This document shows positions 41,108 to 50,083 of a stretch of 64,000 bases of DNA, one piece after another (position 1 is the first letter of the stretch; each line of letters opens with the position of its first letter). Both the position numbers and the translations under genes were made by a program. The notes under the pieces are model-generated. The model was not told where the DNA came from, did no database searches, and saw only the letters and a list, made by a program, of their open reading frames with translations. The stretch comes from Thalassobaculum litoreum DSM 18839 (GTDB taxonomy: Bacteria; Pseudomonadota; Alphaproteobacteria; Thalassobaculales; Thalassobaculaceae): positions 1 to 64,000 of the forward strand of contig NZ_FNBW01000017.1 of NCBI RefSeq assembly GCF_900102465.1, given 5' to 3'.

Positions 41108-41312
41108 CCGACGCAACCTCTTCGATCCGCTCGCATCTGACGGTGATCTCTCCAAGCTCGAACGACCCGTAAGCCCGTTCCAGCGCGCCGCCGGCGACCA
41201 GATAGCCCAGCCGCTCGCACGCATCCTTGTTTTCCAACGTGGCCACGTTCGTCCGGTAGGTGCAGACGTCACCGTTGAGCGAACAGACCACGATCATTGC
41301 CAAGTGCCACAT
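41076..41312 (-). CDS. Small cysteine-containing protein, unknown
   Basis: From ATG 41312 the product is 78 residues, with a short hydrophobic start (MWHLAMIVVCSLNGDVCTYR). Four cysteines are visible: VVCSL, DVCTYR, KDACERLG and VRCERIEE. The pattern suggests two disulfides in a small exported or membrane-tethered domain. An internal ATG at 41297 and an upstream start to 41354 are alternatives, and none has a strong ribosome site. Its last 32 bp overlap the 3' end of the opposing LuxR-type gene. It may be real but could be a chance frame. Confidence 0.5.
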   Translation of the reverse strand: MWHLAMIVVCSLNGDVCTYRTNVATLENKDACERLGYLVAGGALERAYGSFELGEITVRCERIEEVASAMPAPRRTPN

Positions 41313-41326
41313 GTGGAAAAGCGTGC

Positions 41327-41365
41327 GCGCACCTGGTGCGCACGTCAAGCGCACTTTGTGCGCTT
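41327..41365. promoter_or_regulatory. Two adjacent perfect palindromes
   Basis: GCGCACC-T-GGTGCGC (41327-41341) is followed 5 nt later by AAGCGCAC-TTT-GTGCGCTT (41347-41365). Both share the core TGCGC/GCGCA. They lie in the 107-bp gap downstream of the response-regulator gene and upstream of the small cysteine protein gene. They could be a tandem operator or a double terminator hairpin. Confidence 0.55.
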
Positions 41366-41397
41366 CATGGCAATTTCATTACAGACAAATCGTGACG

Positions 41398-41406
41398 TTA
41401 TCCACA
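41398..41406 (+). promoter_or_regulatory. Perfect DnaA-box match (TTATCCACA)
   Basis: This is an exact match to the E. coli consensus DnaA box, in the same small gap as the two palindromes. It is a single site only; there is no cluster of boxes or AT-rich unwinding element here, so it is not an origin. Confidence 0.4.
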
Positions 41407-41419
41407 CCCCGCCCGGCGG

Positions 41420-41815
41420 CTACATCCGGAACAGCGCCTCGACCTTCTTCTTCAGCGCCTCGGGCGAGAAGGGCTTGACCACATAGGCGTCGACATCGAG
41501 CTCCCGGGCCTGCAGCACCGCGTCGGTCTGCTTGCGGCCGGTCAGCATGATGAACTTCAGGGGCTGGTGATACATGCGCACATAGCGCAGCAGCTCGATG
41601 CCGGAGATCGTCGGCATGTTCCAGTCGGAGATCACGAGCTGGAAGCTGCCGCGCTCGCTGTCCAGCGCCTTCACCGCCTCGGCACCATCGCGGCAATAGA
41701 CGATGTCGGTGATCCCGGCGAGGCGCAGGGCGCCGCGGGCGAGCTTCGAGGCCATCTCCTCGTCCTCGGCGAGGAGAACCCGCAGGCCCGAAAAATTGCG
41801 TCCCAGTTCCGTCAT
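41420..41815 (-). CDS. Single-domain CheY-like response regulator
   Basis: The 131-residue product is a lone receiver domain. The acidic pair is in VLLAEDEEMA, the phospho-acceptor Asp in LVISDWNMPTISG, the conserved Thr in FIMLTGRK and Lys in YVVKPFSPEAL. It has no output domain. It starts 19 nt after the hybrid histidine kinase gene, so the two are very probably one operon and one signalling pair, with the kinase Hpt domain a plausible donor. Confidence 0.93.
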   Translation of the reverse strand: MTELGRNFSGLRVLLAEDEEMASKLARGALRLAGITDIVYCRDGAEAVKALDSERGSFQLVISDWNMPTISGIELLRYVRMYHQPLKFIMLTGRKQTDAVLQARELDVDAYVVKPFSPEALKKKVEALFRM

Positions 41816-41834
41816 GCGGTTGCGTCCATCTTTC

Positions 41835-44087
41835 CTAAGCGTCTTCCGTGACAGCGATCCGGCGCAGATGCCCGGCCAGCAGTGCCTGCCCCTCCGCGAT
41901 CAGCGCTGGCAGACGGTCGCTGGCCGCACCCGCGCTGCCGGTATCGCCCGCCTCGGTGTCGCGTTCAATCCCTTCCGCAAGCCGCCAGACCGCGCGCAGG
42001 CCGACCGCCCCGGCCCCGCTCTTCAGCTTGTGGGCCGCATCGGCCCAGGCGGCGACGTCTCCGGCGGCACGTGCAGCGGCGATCTCCACCAGCGCGTCCA
42101 GGGCCATTCCGTCGAAGTCGCGGGCCATCTCCTCGGCAAAATCGGCGCCGAGCTGGTCGCACAGCCGGTCGATCAGGACCGGCTCGAACGGCGCCGCGCC
42201 GCGCTCCAGGATGGTGGCCGCGTCGTCTTCGTCCTCCCCGTCGGGATCGTCGAAGAGGTCGTCTGTCTCTGCCGTCTCCTCCACACCACCGGTCACGGCG
42301 GCCAGGGTCCGGTTCAGGACGCGCGGGTCGATCGGCTTGGGCACGGCCGCGTTCATGCCGGCCTCGAGGCAGGCGCGGATCTCGTGATCCATCGCCCCGG
42401 CGGTCGCCGCGACGATCGGCACCGCAGCGGCCGGACCGTCGAGCGCCCGGATCGCCCGTGTCGCTTCCAGGCCACCCATCTGCGGCATGTGCAGGTCCAT
42501 CAGCACCACGTCGAAGCTGCCGCCGCGGACGGCGTCCACCGCCGCCAGACCGGTCTCCACGACGGTCACGCTGTGCCCCTCGCGGCCGAGCAGACCGCGG
42601 GCGACCTGCTGGTTGACGACATTGTCCTCGGCCACCAGAACCCGCAGCGGGCGCAGGGCGACCTGGCTGTAGGCCACCGTCTCGTCCACGGCCACGCCTT
42701 CCGGAAGGTCGATCTCGACCCGGAAGGTGGAGCCCTGACCCACGGCGCTGGTGACGGTCAGGCTGCCGCCCATGCGGTCGACGATGCGCTTGGCGATCGA
42801 CAGGCCGAGGCCGGTGCCGCCGAACTTACGGGCGACCGAGGCGTCGGCCTGGGCGAAGTCGCGGAACAGCCGGCCCTGGCTCTCCGCGTCCATACCGATG
42901 CCGGTATCGATCACCGACAGGACGACACGGCCGCTTTCCCCGCGCTCCGCGACCAACCGCACGGAGCCTTGCTCGGTGAACTTCACCGCGTTGCCGACCA
43001 GATTCAGCAGCACCTGCCGCAGCCGGCCGGGATCGCCGACCAGATAGCGCGGCACGTCCTCGGATATCTCCGGCGACAGGATCAGCCCGCGCTCCGACGC
43101 GCGGCCCTGCATCAGCGACACCGCGCCCCGGATCACCCGGTGCAGGTCGAAATCCACCGCCTCCAGATCGAGCCGTCCGGCCTCCAGCTTGGAGTGGTCG
43201 AGGATGTCGTTGAGGATCGTCATCAGGCTCTCACCCGATTCCAGAACCGTGCGGGCGGTGTCTCGGGCGGCCGGGTCCAGGTCGCTGTCCATCAGCAGCC
43301 GGGTCATGCCGATGACGCCGTTCATCGGGGTGCGGATCTCGTGCGACATGATCGCCAGGAACTCGGACTTCGCCCGGGTCGCGTCCTCGGCCCGGTCCTT
43401 GGCCTCGCGCACCTCGGCCATGGCGGATTTGAACACCGCCAGTGCGGAGGCCATGGCGCCGATCTCGTCGCCGCGGCCGAGATCGGGCACCGCCACCTCC
43501 CCATCACCGGCGGCGAGACGGGTCATGGCGTGCTCCATGCGTCCCAGCGGGCGCACGATGGTGCGGGCCAGCAGGATGGCGATCGCCACGGCGAGCACCA
43601 GCACGCCGGCGATCACGCCCATGGTCCAAAGCTTGGTCTGCTCGATCAGCCGTTCGGCCTCCAACCAGAACCTGAAGCCGCCCGACGCCGCGACCTCCAC
43701 CAGGATCTCCAGGTTGAGGGCGATCTCCTCGGCCAGTACCGCCTCCGGTTCGGTCCGCCAGGCTTCCAGCCCGTCGCGGATCATGCCCAGAAGTTCCGGC
43801 ACGGCCGCGTCGCTGGAGCGCTCTTGCACCACGGCGAGGTCGGAGAGCAGATCGTCCCAGCGGGTGTCGCGGTCGGTCTCCGCATCGGCCCGGCGCAGGA
43901 CGGCGAAGTTCACCTGGGCGGAGCGGGCATGGTTGATCGCCTGGAGCGGCTGGTCGTAGAGCCGCTGGGCGAGGTCGCCGAGCGACCATGTGGCGGTCAG
44001 CGCGACGGCGGCCAGCGCGGCGGCGGCGACCACTGCCCCGAGAAAAGCGCCGACCAGCTTCCAGCGAATGGAGATCCGATCGAGCAT
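41835..44087 (-). CDS. Membrane hybrid histidine kinase (HAMP-HisKA-HATPase-REC-Hpt)
   Basis: The 750-residue product has TM helices at about 11-33 and 154-176 enclosing a roughly 120-residue periplasmic helical sensor. A HAMP domain follows (about 176-230). HisKA has phospho-His249 in [15 protein letters not shown]. The HATPase (about 350-465) has [19 protein letters not shown] and GGTGLGLSI. The receiver (about 481-600) has Asp531 in [15 protein letters not shown]-terminal Hpt domain (about 660-745) contains [12 protein letters not shown]. This is the full set for a multistep phosphorelay, continuing to the response regulator encoded just downstream. An acidic linker ([14 protein letters not shown]) separates receiver and Hpt. 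Confidence 0.95.
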   Translation of the reverse strand: MLDRISIRWKLVGAFLGAVVAAAALAAVALTATWSLGDLAQRLYDQPLQAINHARSAQVNFAVLRRADAETDRDTRWDDLLSDLAVVQERSSDAAVPELLGMIRDGLEAWRTEPEAVLAEEIALNLEILVEVAASGGFRFWLEAERLIEQTKLWTMGVIAGVLVLAVAIAILLARTIVRPLGRMEHAMTRLAAGDGEVAVPDLGRGDEIGAMASALAVFKSAMAEVREAKDRAEDATRAKSEFLAIMSHEIRTPMNGVIGMTRLLMDSDLDPAARDTARTVLESGESLMTILNDILDHSKLEAGRLDLEAVDFDLHRVIRGAVSLMQGRASERGLILSPEISEDVPRYLVGDPGRLRQVLLNLVGNAVKFTEQGSVRLVAERGESGRVVLSVIDTGIGMDAESQGRLFRDFAQADASVARKFGGTGLGLSIAKRIVDRMGGSLTVTSAVGQGSTFRVEIDLPEGVAVDETVAYSQVALRPLRVLVAEDNVVNQQVARGLLGREGHSVTVVETGLAAVDAVRGGSFDVVLMDLHMPQMGGLEATRAIRALDGPAAAVPIVAATAGAMDHEIRACLEAGMNAAVPKPIDPRVLNRTLAAVTGGVEETAETDDLFDDPDGEDEDDAATILERGAAPFEPVLIDRLCDQLGADFAEEMARDFDGMALDALVEIAAARAAGDVAAWADAAHKLKSGAGAVGLRAVWRLAEGIERDTEAGDTGSAGAASDRLPALIAEGQALLAGHLRRIAVTEDA

Positions 44088-44167
44088 CGCGCCTCACCTG
44101 TTGCAGGACGGAGTAAGGATATCACGGGAGGGGGTGGTGCGCTCGGAAGCGGTCACCAACACCCAAT

Positions 44168-44280
44168 CACTCCCCGGCCTTGTGCCGGGGTCCACGTCCA
44201 GGATCGCTCCTCAGTATCCGCCCTCGCGCCGACGGCCCGAAACCGCTTGCGGGTGGACCCCGGCACAAGGCCGGGGAGTG
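44168..44280. repeat. 113-bp intergenic element with perfect 27-bp inverted ends
   Basis: The left arm starts CACTCCCCGGCCTTGTGCC and continues through CGGGGTCCA. The right arm is its exact reverse complement over 27 bp. The 59-bp centre is not palindromic. It occupies the 255-bp gap between the kinase and cupredoxin genes, and no other feature was found there. It belongs to the same size class as the elements at 2342, 20222, 20405 and 34366. Confidence 0.85.
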
Positions 44281-44342
44281 CTCAAATTTGATCGGACGAG
44301 CGCCAAAGCGAACGCCCCGTCACAGAACCGCGCCGCCTCCGC

Positions 44343-44687
44343 TTACTCCACCGTCACGATCAGCTTCATCTTCGGATGGATCTTGCACAGGACCTCGACG
44401 GTACCCGGCTGATCGAGGGTCACGCGGGTGGTCTCGCCGCGGGTCTGCACGCCGGTGTTGAAGGTGCTGCCCGGCGTCTCGGAATAGACGTTGTGGTCGT
44501 AGAAATCGTCGTTCAGGAAGGCGATGCTGTCGCCCGCCGCCACGGTGATCTCTCCCGGGCGGAACGAGCGGTGTTTCTGCACCACCTCGTGTTCCGCCGC
44601 GGCCCAGGCGATACCGGCACCGACTCCCGCGCCGATAGCGGTCCCGAGAACAACGGCGCAAACGGCCGGAGCGATCCTGCCACTCAT
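44343..44687 (-). CDS. Small periplasmic cupredoxin (plastocyanin-like blue copper protein)
   Basis: The 114-residue product has a signal peptide (VCAVVLGTAIGAGVGAGIAWA region). One cupredoxin domain follows with the type 1 copper ligands: His in FYDHNVYSE and Cys-His-Met in EVLCKIHPKMKL. The GEITVAAGDSIAFLN strand is typical. It probably carries single electrons in the periplasm. It is similar in build to small cupredoxins near methylamine or cytochrome genes, but neighbours here (a kinase and gatB) give no clue to a partner. Confidence 0.9.
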   Translation of the reverse strand: MSGRIAPAVCAVVLGTAIGAGVGAGIAWAAAEHEVVQKHRSFRPGEITVAAGDSIAFLNDDFYDHNVYSETPGSTFNTGVQTRGETTRVTLDQPGTVEVLCKIHPKMKLIVTVE

Positions 44688-44817
44688 GATATCGGTCCTA
44701 CCCACACTACAACTGAAGGCAGCAGTGTAGCCTACGTCCCGCATCTGCGAAACGGCACCGACGGTACGGTTCCGGCAATGTGATCGGCGCGACCAGGTCG
44801 ACGAGGACGGGGTCGAT

Positions 44818-44845
44818 GCAGGCGGGGCCGGAGCCCCGCCCTGCA
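44818..44845 (-). terminator. GC-rich hairpin after gatB
   Basis: On the minus strand TGCAGGGCGGGGC and GCCCCGCCTGCA pair over 12 bp with one bulged G and a TCCG loop, starting 10 nt past the gatB stop. No U run follows. Confidence 0.55.
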
Positions 44846-44854
44846 GGATGCGAT

Positions 44855-46315
44855 CTAGCCGTCGAGCTTCTTGCGCAGCAGCTCGTTGACCATGCCCGGG
44901 TTCGCCTTGCCCTGGCTCTTCTTCATGGTCTGGCCGACGAAGAAGCCGAACAGCTTGTCCTTGCCGCCGCGGTACTGCTCGACCTTGTCGGCGTTCTCGG
45001 CCAGGACCTCGTCGATGATGCCCTCGATGGCGCCGGTGTCGGAGACTTGGCGAAGGCCCTTCTCCTCGACGATCTCGCCGGCCGATTTGCCGGTCTCGAA
45101 CATCTCGGCGAACACCTCCTTGGCGATACGCCCGGAGATCGTGCCGTCTCCGATCAGGTCGACCAGCCCGCCGAGCGCATCGGCCGAGACCGGGCTGTCG
45201 ACCAGGTCCTTGCCGGCCTTGTTCAGCGCGCCGAACAGTTCGGAGATCAGCCAGTTGGCGGCGATCTTCGGATCGCGGCCCTTGGCCAGCTTCTCGTACC
45301 AGTCGGCGGTCGCCCGCTCCTCCACCAGGATCGCCGCGTCATAGGGCGACAGGCCGAAATCGGCGATGAACCGCGCCTTCTTCACATCCGGCAGTTCCGG
45401 CAGGTCGGCGCCGAGCGCGTCGACGCGGGCCTGGTCCAGCACCAGCGGCAGCAGGTCCGGGTCCGGGAAATAGCGGTAGTCGTGCGCGTCCTCCTTGGAG
45501 CGCATCGAGCGGGTCTCGCCGCGGCCGGTGTCGAACAGCCGGGTCTCCTGGTCGATCTTGCCGCCGCTCTCCAGGATCTCGATCTGGCGCCGCGCCTCGT
45601 ACTCGATCGCCTGATGGATGAAACGCACCGAGTTCATGTTCTTGATCTCGCAGCGCGTGCCCAGCGGATCGCCCGGCTTGCGGACCGACACGTTCACGTC
45701 GGCGCGCATCGAGCCTTCCTGCATGTTACCGTCGCAGGTGCCGACATAGCGCAGGATCGAGCGCAGCTTCTTCACGTACAGCCCGGCCTCCTCCGGCGAG
45801 GAGAGATCCGGCTTGGAGACGATCTCCATCAGCGCCACGCCCGACCGGTTCAGGTCGATATAGGTCTTCTGCGGATGCTGATCGTGCAGCGACTTGCCGG
45901 CGTCCTGCTCCAGGTGCAGCCGTTCGATCCCGACCGACTTGGTCGAGCCGTCCGGCAGATCGAGCAGCAGCACGCCCTCGCCGACGATCGGGTCCTTGTA
46001 CTGGCTGATCTGATAGCCCTGGGGCAAATCGGCGTAGAAGTAGTTCTTGCGGTCGAACACGCTGCGCAGGTTGATCTGGGCCTTCAGCGCCAGACCGGTG
46101 CGCACCGCCTGCTCCACGCATTCGCGGTTGATCACCGGCAGCATGCCCGGCATGGCGGCGTCGACCAGACTGACCTGGGTGTTCGCCTCGGACCCGAACT
46201 TGGTGGAGGACCCGGAGAACAGCTTGGCCTGGGAGATCACCTGGGCGTGCACCTCGAGGCCGAGCACGACCTCCCACTCGCCCGTCTCACCCTGGATGCG
46301 ATACGGCTCGGTCAT
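44855..46315 (-). CDS. gatB: Aspartyl/glutamyl-tRNA amidotransferase subunit B
   Basis: GatB binds misacylated Glu-tRNA-Gln or Asp-tRNA-Asn and activates it with ATP for amidation. The 486-residue product has the GatB_N domain ([20 protein letters not shown], 20 residues, near residue 15) and the [12 protein letters not shown] and [18 protein letters not shown] blocks. A helical GatB_Yqey domain closes the C-terminus ([14 protein letters not shown]). It is the last gene of gatCAB, with 3 nt after gatA. Confidence 0.97.
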   Translation of the reverse strand: MTEPYRIQGETGEWEVVLGLEVHAQVISQAKLFSGSSTKFGSEANTQVSLVDAAMPGMLPVINRECVEQAVRTGLALKAQINLRSVFDRKNYFYADLPQGYQISQYKDPIVGEGVLLLDLPDGSTKSVGIERLHLEQDAGKSLHDQHPQKTYIDLNRSGVALMEIVSKPDLSSPEEAGLYVKKLRSILRYVGTCDGNMQEGSMRADVNVSVRKPGDPLGTRCEIKNMNSVRFIHQAIEYEARRQIEILESGGKIDQETRLFDTGRGETRSMRSKEDAHDYRYFPDPDLLPLVLDQARVDALGADLPELPDVKKARFIADFGLSPYDAAILVEERATADWYEKLAKGRDPKIAANWLISELFGALNKAGKDLVDSPVSADALGGLVDLIGDGTISGRIAKEVFAEMFETGKSAGEIVEEKGLRQVSDTGAIEGIIDEVLAENADKVEQYRGGKDKLFGFFVGQTMKKSQGKANPGMVNELLRKKLDG

Positions 46316-46318
46316 CGC

Positions 46319-47800
46319 TCAGCCCTCCCGCACCATGGCCGGCACGGCGGAGAAATCCGCCGCCCGCTCCAGCGCCCGGCCGACCCGGACCACGGAACCC
46401 TCGTCGAACATCCGTCCCAGCACCTGCAGCCCCATGGGCAGGCCGCGCGCGGACAGGCCGGCGGGCACCGAGATGCCGGGCAGGCCGGCGAGACTGGCGG
46501 GCACGGTGAACACGTCTTGCAGGTACATCTTGACCGGATCGTCCTCGTTCTCGCCGATGGCGAAGGCATCCGACGGCGCCGTCGGCGTCAGGATGGCGTC
46601 GACCGTCTCGAAGGCCTGATCGAAGTCGCGGCGCAGCAGGGCGCGGACCTTCTGGGCCTTCAGGTAATAGGCGTCGTAATAGCCGGCGGAGAGCACATAG
46701 GTGCCGATCAGCACCCGGCGCTGCACCTCGTCGCCGAAGCCCTCGGCCCGGGTGTTGGCGTACATCTCGGCCAGGCTGTCGCCATCGACCCGCAGCCCGT
46801 AGCGCACGCCGTCATAGCGCGCCAGATTGGACGAGGCCTCCGCCGGGGCGATGATGTAGTAGGTCGCCAGCGCGTATTTGGTGTGCGGCAGGGAGATGTC
46901 GACGATCTCGGCCCCTTCCGCCTTCAGCCAGTCGATACCCTGCTGCCAGACCTTGGAGATCTCCTCCGGCAGGCCCTCGACCTTGTATTCGGCCGGTACG
47001 CCGATGCGCATGCCCCTCACGCCCTGGTCCAGCGCCGCCGACAGGTCGGCCATCGGCTCGCCCGCCGAGGTCGAGTCCTTCGGGTCGTGGCCGGCCATGG
47101 TCTGCAGCAGGATCGACGCGTCTTCCACCGTGCGGGCCATCGGCCCGGCCTGATCGAGGGACGAGGCGAAGGCGACGATGCCCCAGCGCGAGCAGCGGCC
47201 GTAGGTCGGCTTGATCCCGACGATGCCGGAGAAGCTGGCCGGCTGACGGATCGAGCCGCCGGTATCCGTCCCGGTCGCGGCCAGAGCCGAACGCGCGGCG
47301 ACGACCGCGGCCGAGCCGCCGGACGACCCGCCCGGCACCCGCTTCTTGTCGGGCTCGTCGGTCGAGCGCCAGGGGTTCTCCACCGGGCCGTAATAAGAGG
47401 TGACGTTGGACGAGCCCATGGCGAACTCGTCCAGGTTGGTCTTGCCCAGCAGCACGGCGCCGGCGTTCCACAGGTTCGTGGTCACCGTCGACTCGTAGGG
47501 CGGGATGAAACCGTCGAGGATGTGGCTGGCGGCCGTGGTCGGCACGCCCTCGGTGCAGAACAGATCCTTGATGGCGAGCGGAATACCCTCCAGCGCCCCG
47601 CCCTCGCCCTTGGCCAGGCGCGCATCGGCCTGCTCGGCCATCTGCAGCGCCTTGTCCGGCGTGGTGGTGATGTAGGCGTTCAGCGCCGACGTCGCCTCCA
47701 TGCGGGCGATATAGGCCTTGGTCAGCTCGGTGCTCGATATGTCCTTGGCGGCGAGCTTGGCCTTGGCTTCCGCCAGGCTCAGGTCCAGCAGATCGGTCAT
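46319..47800 (-). CDS. gatA: Aspartyl/glutamyl-tRNA amidotransferase subunit A
   Basis: GatA is the glutaminase of the GatCAB complex and supplies ammonia to GatB. The 493-residue product has the amidase signature with the Ser-cisSer-Lys triad: Lys in [14 protein letters not shown], the two serines in [13 protein letters not shown] and [14 protein letters not shown]. Its ATG overlaps the gatC stop (TAATG), indicating coupled translation. Confidence 0.97.
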   Translation of the reverse strand: MTDLLDLSLAEAKAKLAAKDISSTELTKAYIARMEATSALNAYITTTPDKALQMAEQADARLAKGEGGALEGIPLAIKDLFCTEGVPTTAASHILDGFIPPYESTVTTNLWNAGAVLLGKTNLDEFAMGSSNVTSYYGPVENPWRSTDEPDKKRVPGGSSGGSAAVVAARSALAATGTDTGGSIRQPASFSGIVGIKPTYGRCSRWGIVAFASSLDQAGPMARTVEDASILLQTMAGHDPKDSTSAGEPMADLSAALDQGVRGMRIGVPAEYKVEGLPEEISKVWQQGIDWLKAEGAEIVDISLPHTKYALATYYIIAPAEASSNLARYDGVRYGLRVDGDSLAEMYANTRAEGFGDEVQRRVLIGTYVLSAGYYDAYYLKAQKVRALLRRDFDQAFETVDAILTPTAPSDAFAIGENEDDPVKMYLQDVFTVPASLAGLPGISVPAGLSARGLPMGLQVLGRMFDEGSVVRVGRALERAADFSAVPAMVREG

Positions 47801-48087
47801 TATTCGACAACCTTCGGCACGACAAAGAAACCATGGGCGGATTCCGGCGCGTTGGCGGTCACCCGCGCCTGATACCCGCCATCGGTGACCGCGTCCTCGC
47901 GTTGCGGCAGGGTGTGGCCGGTCACGCTGGCGAGCGGTTCGACCCCGGAGGTATCGACCTCGTCGAGCTGCTCGACGAAACCGAGAATGGCGTTCAGATC
48001 GCCGACCATCGCCTCCAGGCGGTCGTCAGGTACCTTGATCCGTGCGAGGTTCGCGATTGACGCGACAGTGGCCTTGTCGAGCGACAT
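47800..48087 (-). CDS. gatC: Aspartyl/glutamyl-tRNA amidotransferase subunit C
   Basis: The 95-residue GatC wraps around GatA and GatB and stabilises the complex. Typical pieces are [29 protein letters not shown] and the redox-neutral PLASVTGH region before the [12 protein letters not shown] segment. It heads the gatCAB operon and is divergent from ruvX. The operon implies indirect charging of tRNA-Gln and/or tRNA-Asn. Confidence 0.95.
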   Translation of the reverse strand: MSLDKATVASIANLARIKVPDDRLEAMVGDLNAILGFVEQLDEVDTSGVEPLASVTGHTLPQREDAVTDGGYQARVTANAPESAHGFFVVPKVVE

Positions 48088-48124
48088 GGGCTAAGACCGT
48101 CCCAGTTATTCTCAGGAGCGCGAA

Positions 48125-48146
48125 AAACGGCGGATTTCCGCCGTTT
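48125..48146. promoter_or_regulatory. Perfect 10-bp inverted repeat between gatC and ruvX
   Basis: AAACGGCGGA-TT-TCCGCCGTTT lies in the 84-bp divergent gap, 25 nt before the ruvX start. It may be an operator shared by both promoters, or a hairpin in the ruvX leader. The ruvX ribosome site would lie just after it. Confidence 0.45.
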
Positions 48147-48171
48147 GGAAGCGCGGAAGCTAGCACCGCCC

Positions 48172-48627
48172 ATGCCCATCTGCAAGCCCGGCGACCTTGT
48201 TCGCCTTCTCGCCCCCGGCGCCCGCCTCATCGGCCTCGATTTCGGCTCGAAGACGATCGGTATCGCCATCTCAGACGCCGCCCTGCGGGTGGCCGCCCCG
48301 GTGACCACGATCCGGCGCAAGAAGTTCTCGGCCGATGCCGACGAACTGATCAAGATCGCCGAAGGCCGAGGTGTCGGCGGCTTCGTCGTCGGTCTGCCGC
48401 TGAACATGGACGGCACCGAGGGCCCGCGCTGTCAGTCGACCCGCGACCTGACCGAGGAACTGCTGAAGCGCCACGACCTGCCGACCATCTTCCAGGACGA
48501 GCGCATGAGCAGCCAGGCGGTCGAGCGGGCGATGATCGCCGAGGACCTGAGCCGCAAGCGGCGCAGCGAATCGATCGACGCGGCGGCGGCCGCCTACATC
48601 CTGCAATCGGCGCTGGATGCGCTTTGA
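48172..48627 (+). CDS. ruvX: Pre-16S rRNA nuclease YqgF/RuvX (RNase H-like)
   Basis: YqgF finishes the 5' end of 16S rRNA. The 151-residue product has the RNase H-like fold: first Asp in LIGLDFGSKTIGIAISD, Glu-containing VGLPLNMDGTEG, FQDERMSSQAVER with the catalytic Asp-Glu, and the C-terminal SIDAAAAAYILQ Asp. ATG 48172 gives the family N-terminus; an upstream in-frame ATG at 48145 falls inside the palindrome. Its stop overlaps the next gene's start. Confidence 0.93.
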   Translation: MPICKPGDLVRLLAPGARLIGLDFGSKTIGIAISDAALRVAAPVTTIRRKKFSADADELIKIAEGRGVGGFVVGLPLNMDGTEGPRCQSTRDLTEELLKRHDLPTIFQDERMSSQAVERAMIAEDLSRKRRSESIDAAAAAYILQSALDAL

Positions 48628-49523
48628 GTGCCCTGCTTCCGGTCTTCGGCCTGATCGTTCTCGGCGCGGTTCTGGCGCGGATCGGGCCGCTTTCGGATGA
48701 CGGCTGGCGGGCGGTGGAGCAGCTCACCTACTGGCTGCTGCTGCCGGCCCTGCTGCTGCTGAAGCTCGGCGGCACCGATCTCTCCGACTACACCGTCGGC
48801 CCCATGGTGATCGCCATGGCCGGCGCGGTGATCATCGCCACCGCTTTCCTGCTGGCGATCTACCGGCTCACCGGCATCGGCGGCCCGGCCTATACCAGCG
48901 TCATCCAGGGGGCGATCCGGCAGAACACCTATATCGGCGTGGCCAGCGTCGGCGCGCTCTACGGACCTGCCGGCGAGGCGCTGGCCGCCGTCGGCATCGC
49001 CGCGGTGATCCCGCTGGTGAACTCCATCTCCATCTGGGTGCTGACCCGCATGGCCGGGCGCGAGCCGGTGACCGGGCTGCGGGTATTCTGGGCGATGCTG
49101 AAGAACCCGATCTTCGTCGCCTGCATCCTCGGCATCGCGCTGAACGCCAGCGGCATCGGCCTTCATCCGATGATCGCCGAGGGTCTGGACAAGCTGGCCG
49201 GCGGGGCCCTGGCGCTCGGACTGCTGGCGGTCGGGGCGGGGCTGCGGTTCGCGGTGCTGAAGACCGGCTGGCCGGCGCTGCTGCTGTCGAACGCGGTGAA
49301 GCTGGTGGCGATCCCGGCGCTGACCCTGGCGCTCGCGGTGCCGCTGGGACTGACCGGCGTGCCGTTGGCGGTCGCGGTGCTGTTCAACGCGCTGCCGAGT
49401 TCCGCGTCGTCCTACGTCTTCGCCCGGCAGCTGGGCGGCGACCACGAGCTGATGGCGGCGATCCTGACGACCCAGGTGATCATGGCGGCGGTCACGCTGC
49501 CGGCGTTCCTGGCGCTGGTTTGA
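48624..49523 (+). CDS. AEC-family (auxin efflux carrier-type) permease
   Basis: The 299-residue inner-membrane protein has about ten hydrophobic helices with the family's N-terminal LLPVFGLIVLGAVLARIGPL (20 residues) and the GAIRQNTYIGVASVG block near the first re-entrant region. AEC proteins move organic anions such as malonate or auxin-like compounds; the substrate here is unknown. The only start that fits is TTG 48624, which overlaps the ruvX stop (TTGA), so translation is coupled to ruvX. Confidence 0.88.
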   Translation: MSALLPVFGLIVLGAVLARIGPLSDDGWRAVEQLTYWLLLPALLLLKLGGTDLSDYTVGPMVIAMAGAVIIATAFLLAIYRLTGIGGPAYTSVIQGAIRQNTYIGVASVGALYGPAGEALAAVGIAAVIPLVNSISIWVLTRMAGREPVTGLRVFWAMLKNPIFVACILGIALNASGIGLHPMIAEGLDKLAGGALALGLLAVGAGLRFAVLKTGWPALLLSNAVKLVAIPALTLALAVPLGLTGVPLAVAVLFNALPSSASSYVFARQLGGDHELMAAILTTQVIMAAVTLPAFLALV

Positions 49524-49529
49524 TCCGCC

Positions 49530-49928
49530 CTAAAGCACCACAGAGGCGAGCATGATGACGGTCGCGAAGAAACCGACGGCCCAGACGACCGTGCGAAGCC
49601 ACGGAACGCCGAACCAGTAGAGCGGAACATAAACGACCCGCGCGACGATATAGGCGAGCGCGCAGGCCTCCGTCATCGCTGCGGACGTGCCGGAGAAGGT
49701 CACCGCCACGGCCGCCGCTGAGAACAGGACCAATCCCTCGATCTGGTTCTGGAAGGCCCGCTGCAGGCGGGCAGCCATTCCGGTTATCTGACGCGGCTCG
49801 TCCCGCGCCGACGCGAGATACTGCGGACCGAGCTGAAGGTTGGCATAGACGGCCAGCAGCACGAGCTGCCCGGCCGCCAGGAGGCCCGACCAAGCGAGAA
49901 CCCGGATTTCAAAAGGAATGGTCTCCAT
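49530..49928 (-). CDS. MAPEG-family membrane protein
   Basis: The 132-residue product has four hydrophobic helices and the MAPEG pattern: LAWSGLLAAGQLVLLAVYAN near the start, ARLQRAFQNQIEGLVLFSAA (the conserved R-x-x-N-x-x-E helix) and ARVVYVPLYWFGVPWLRT. Eukaryotic relatives act on eicosanoids and glutathione; bacterial members are mostly uncharacterised. ATG 49928 has GGAGGGG upstream. It is convergent with the AEC permease, 6 nt apart. Confidence 0.9.
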   Translation of the reverse strand: METIPFEIRVLAWSGLLAAGQLVLLAVYANLQLGPQYLASARDEPRQITGMAARLQRAFQNQIEGLVLFSAAAVAVTFSGTSAAMTEACALAYIVARVVYVPLYWFGVPWLRTVVWAVGFFATVIMLASVVL

Positions 49929-50083
49929 GTTCCCCTCCAGTCTTCGCTCGGAACGAGCGGCCCCGACACCCCGGTCCCCACACCGAACCGAGGTGGACCG
50001 ATTCATTTTATGAAATGAGCCGACATTGCTCTGCAAGCAAGGCTGATCTAACCAATGCTCTCCGCTGACCGCCGAGGCCGACC

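Noticed and set aside
41398-41406. Replication origin suggested by a DnaA box
   Set aside because: Only one box, no AT-rich region and no origin-linked genes (dnaA, hemE, parAB) in the neighbourhood.
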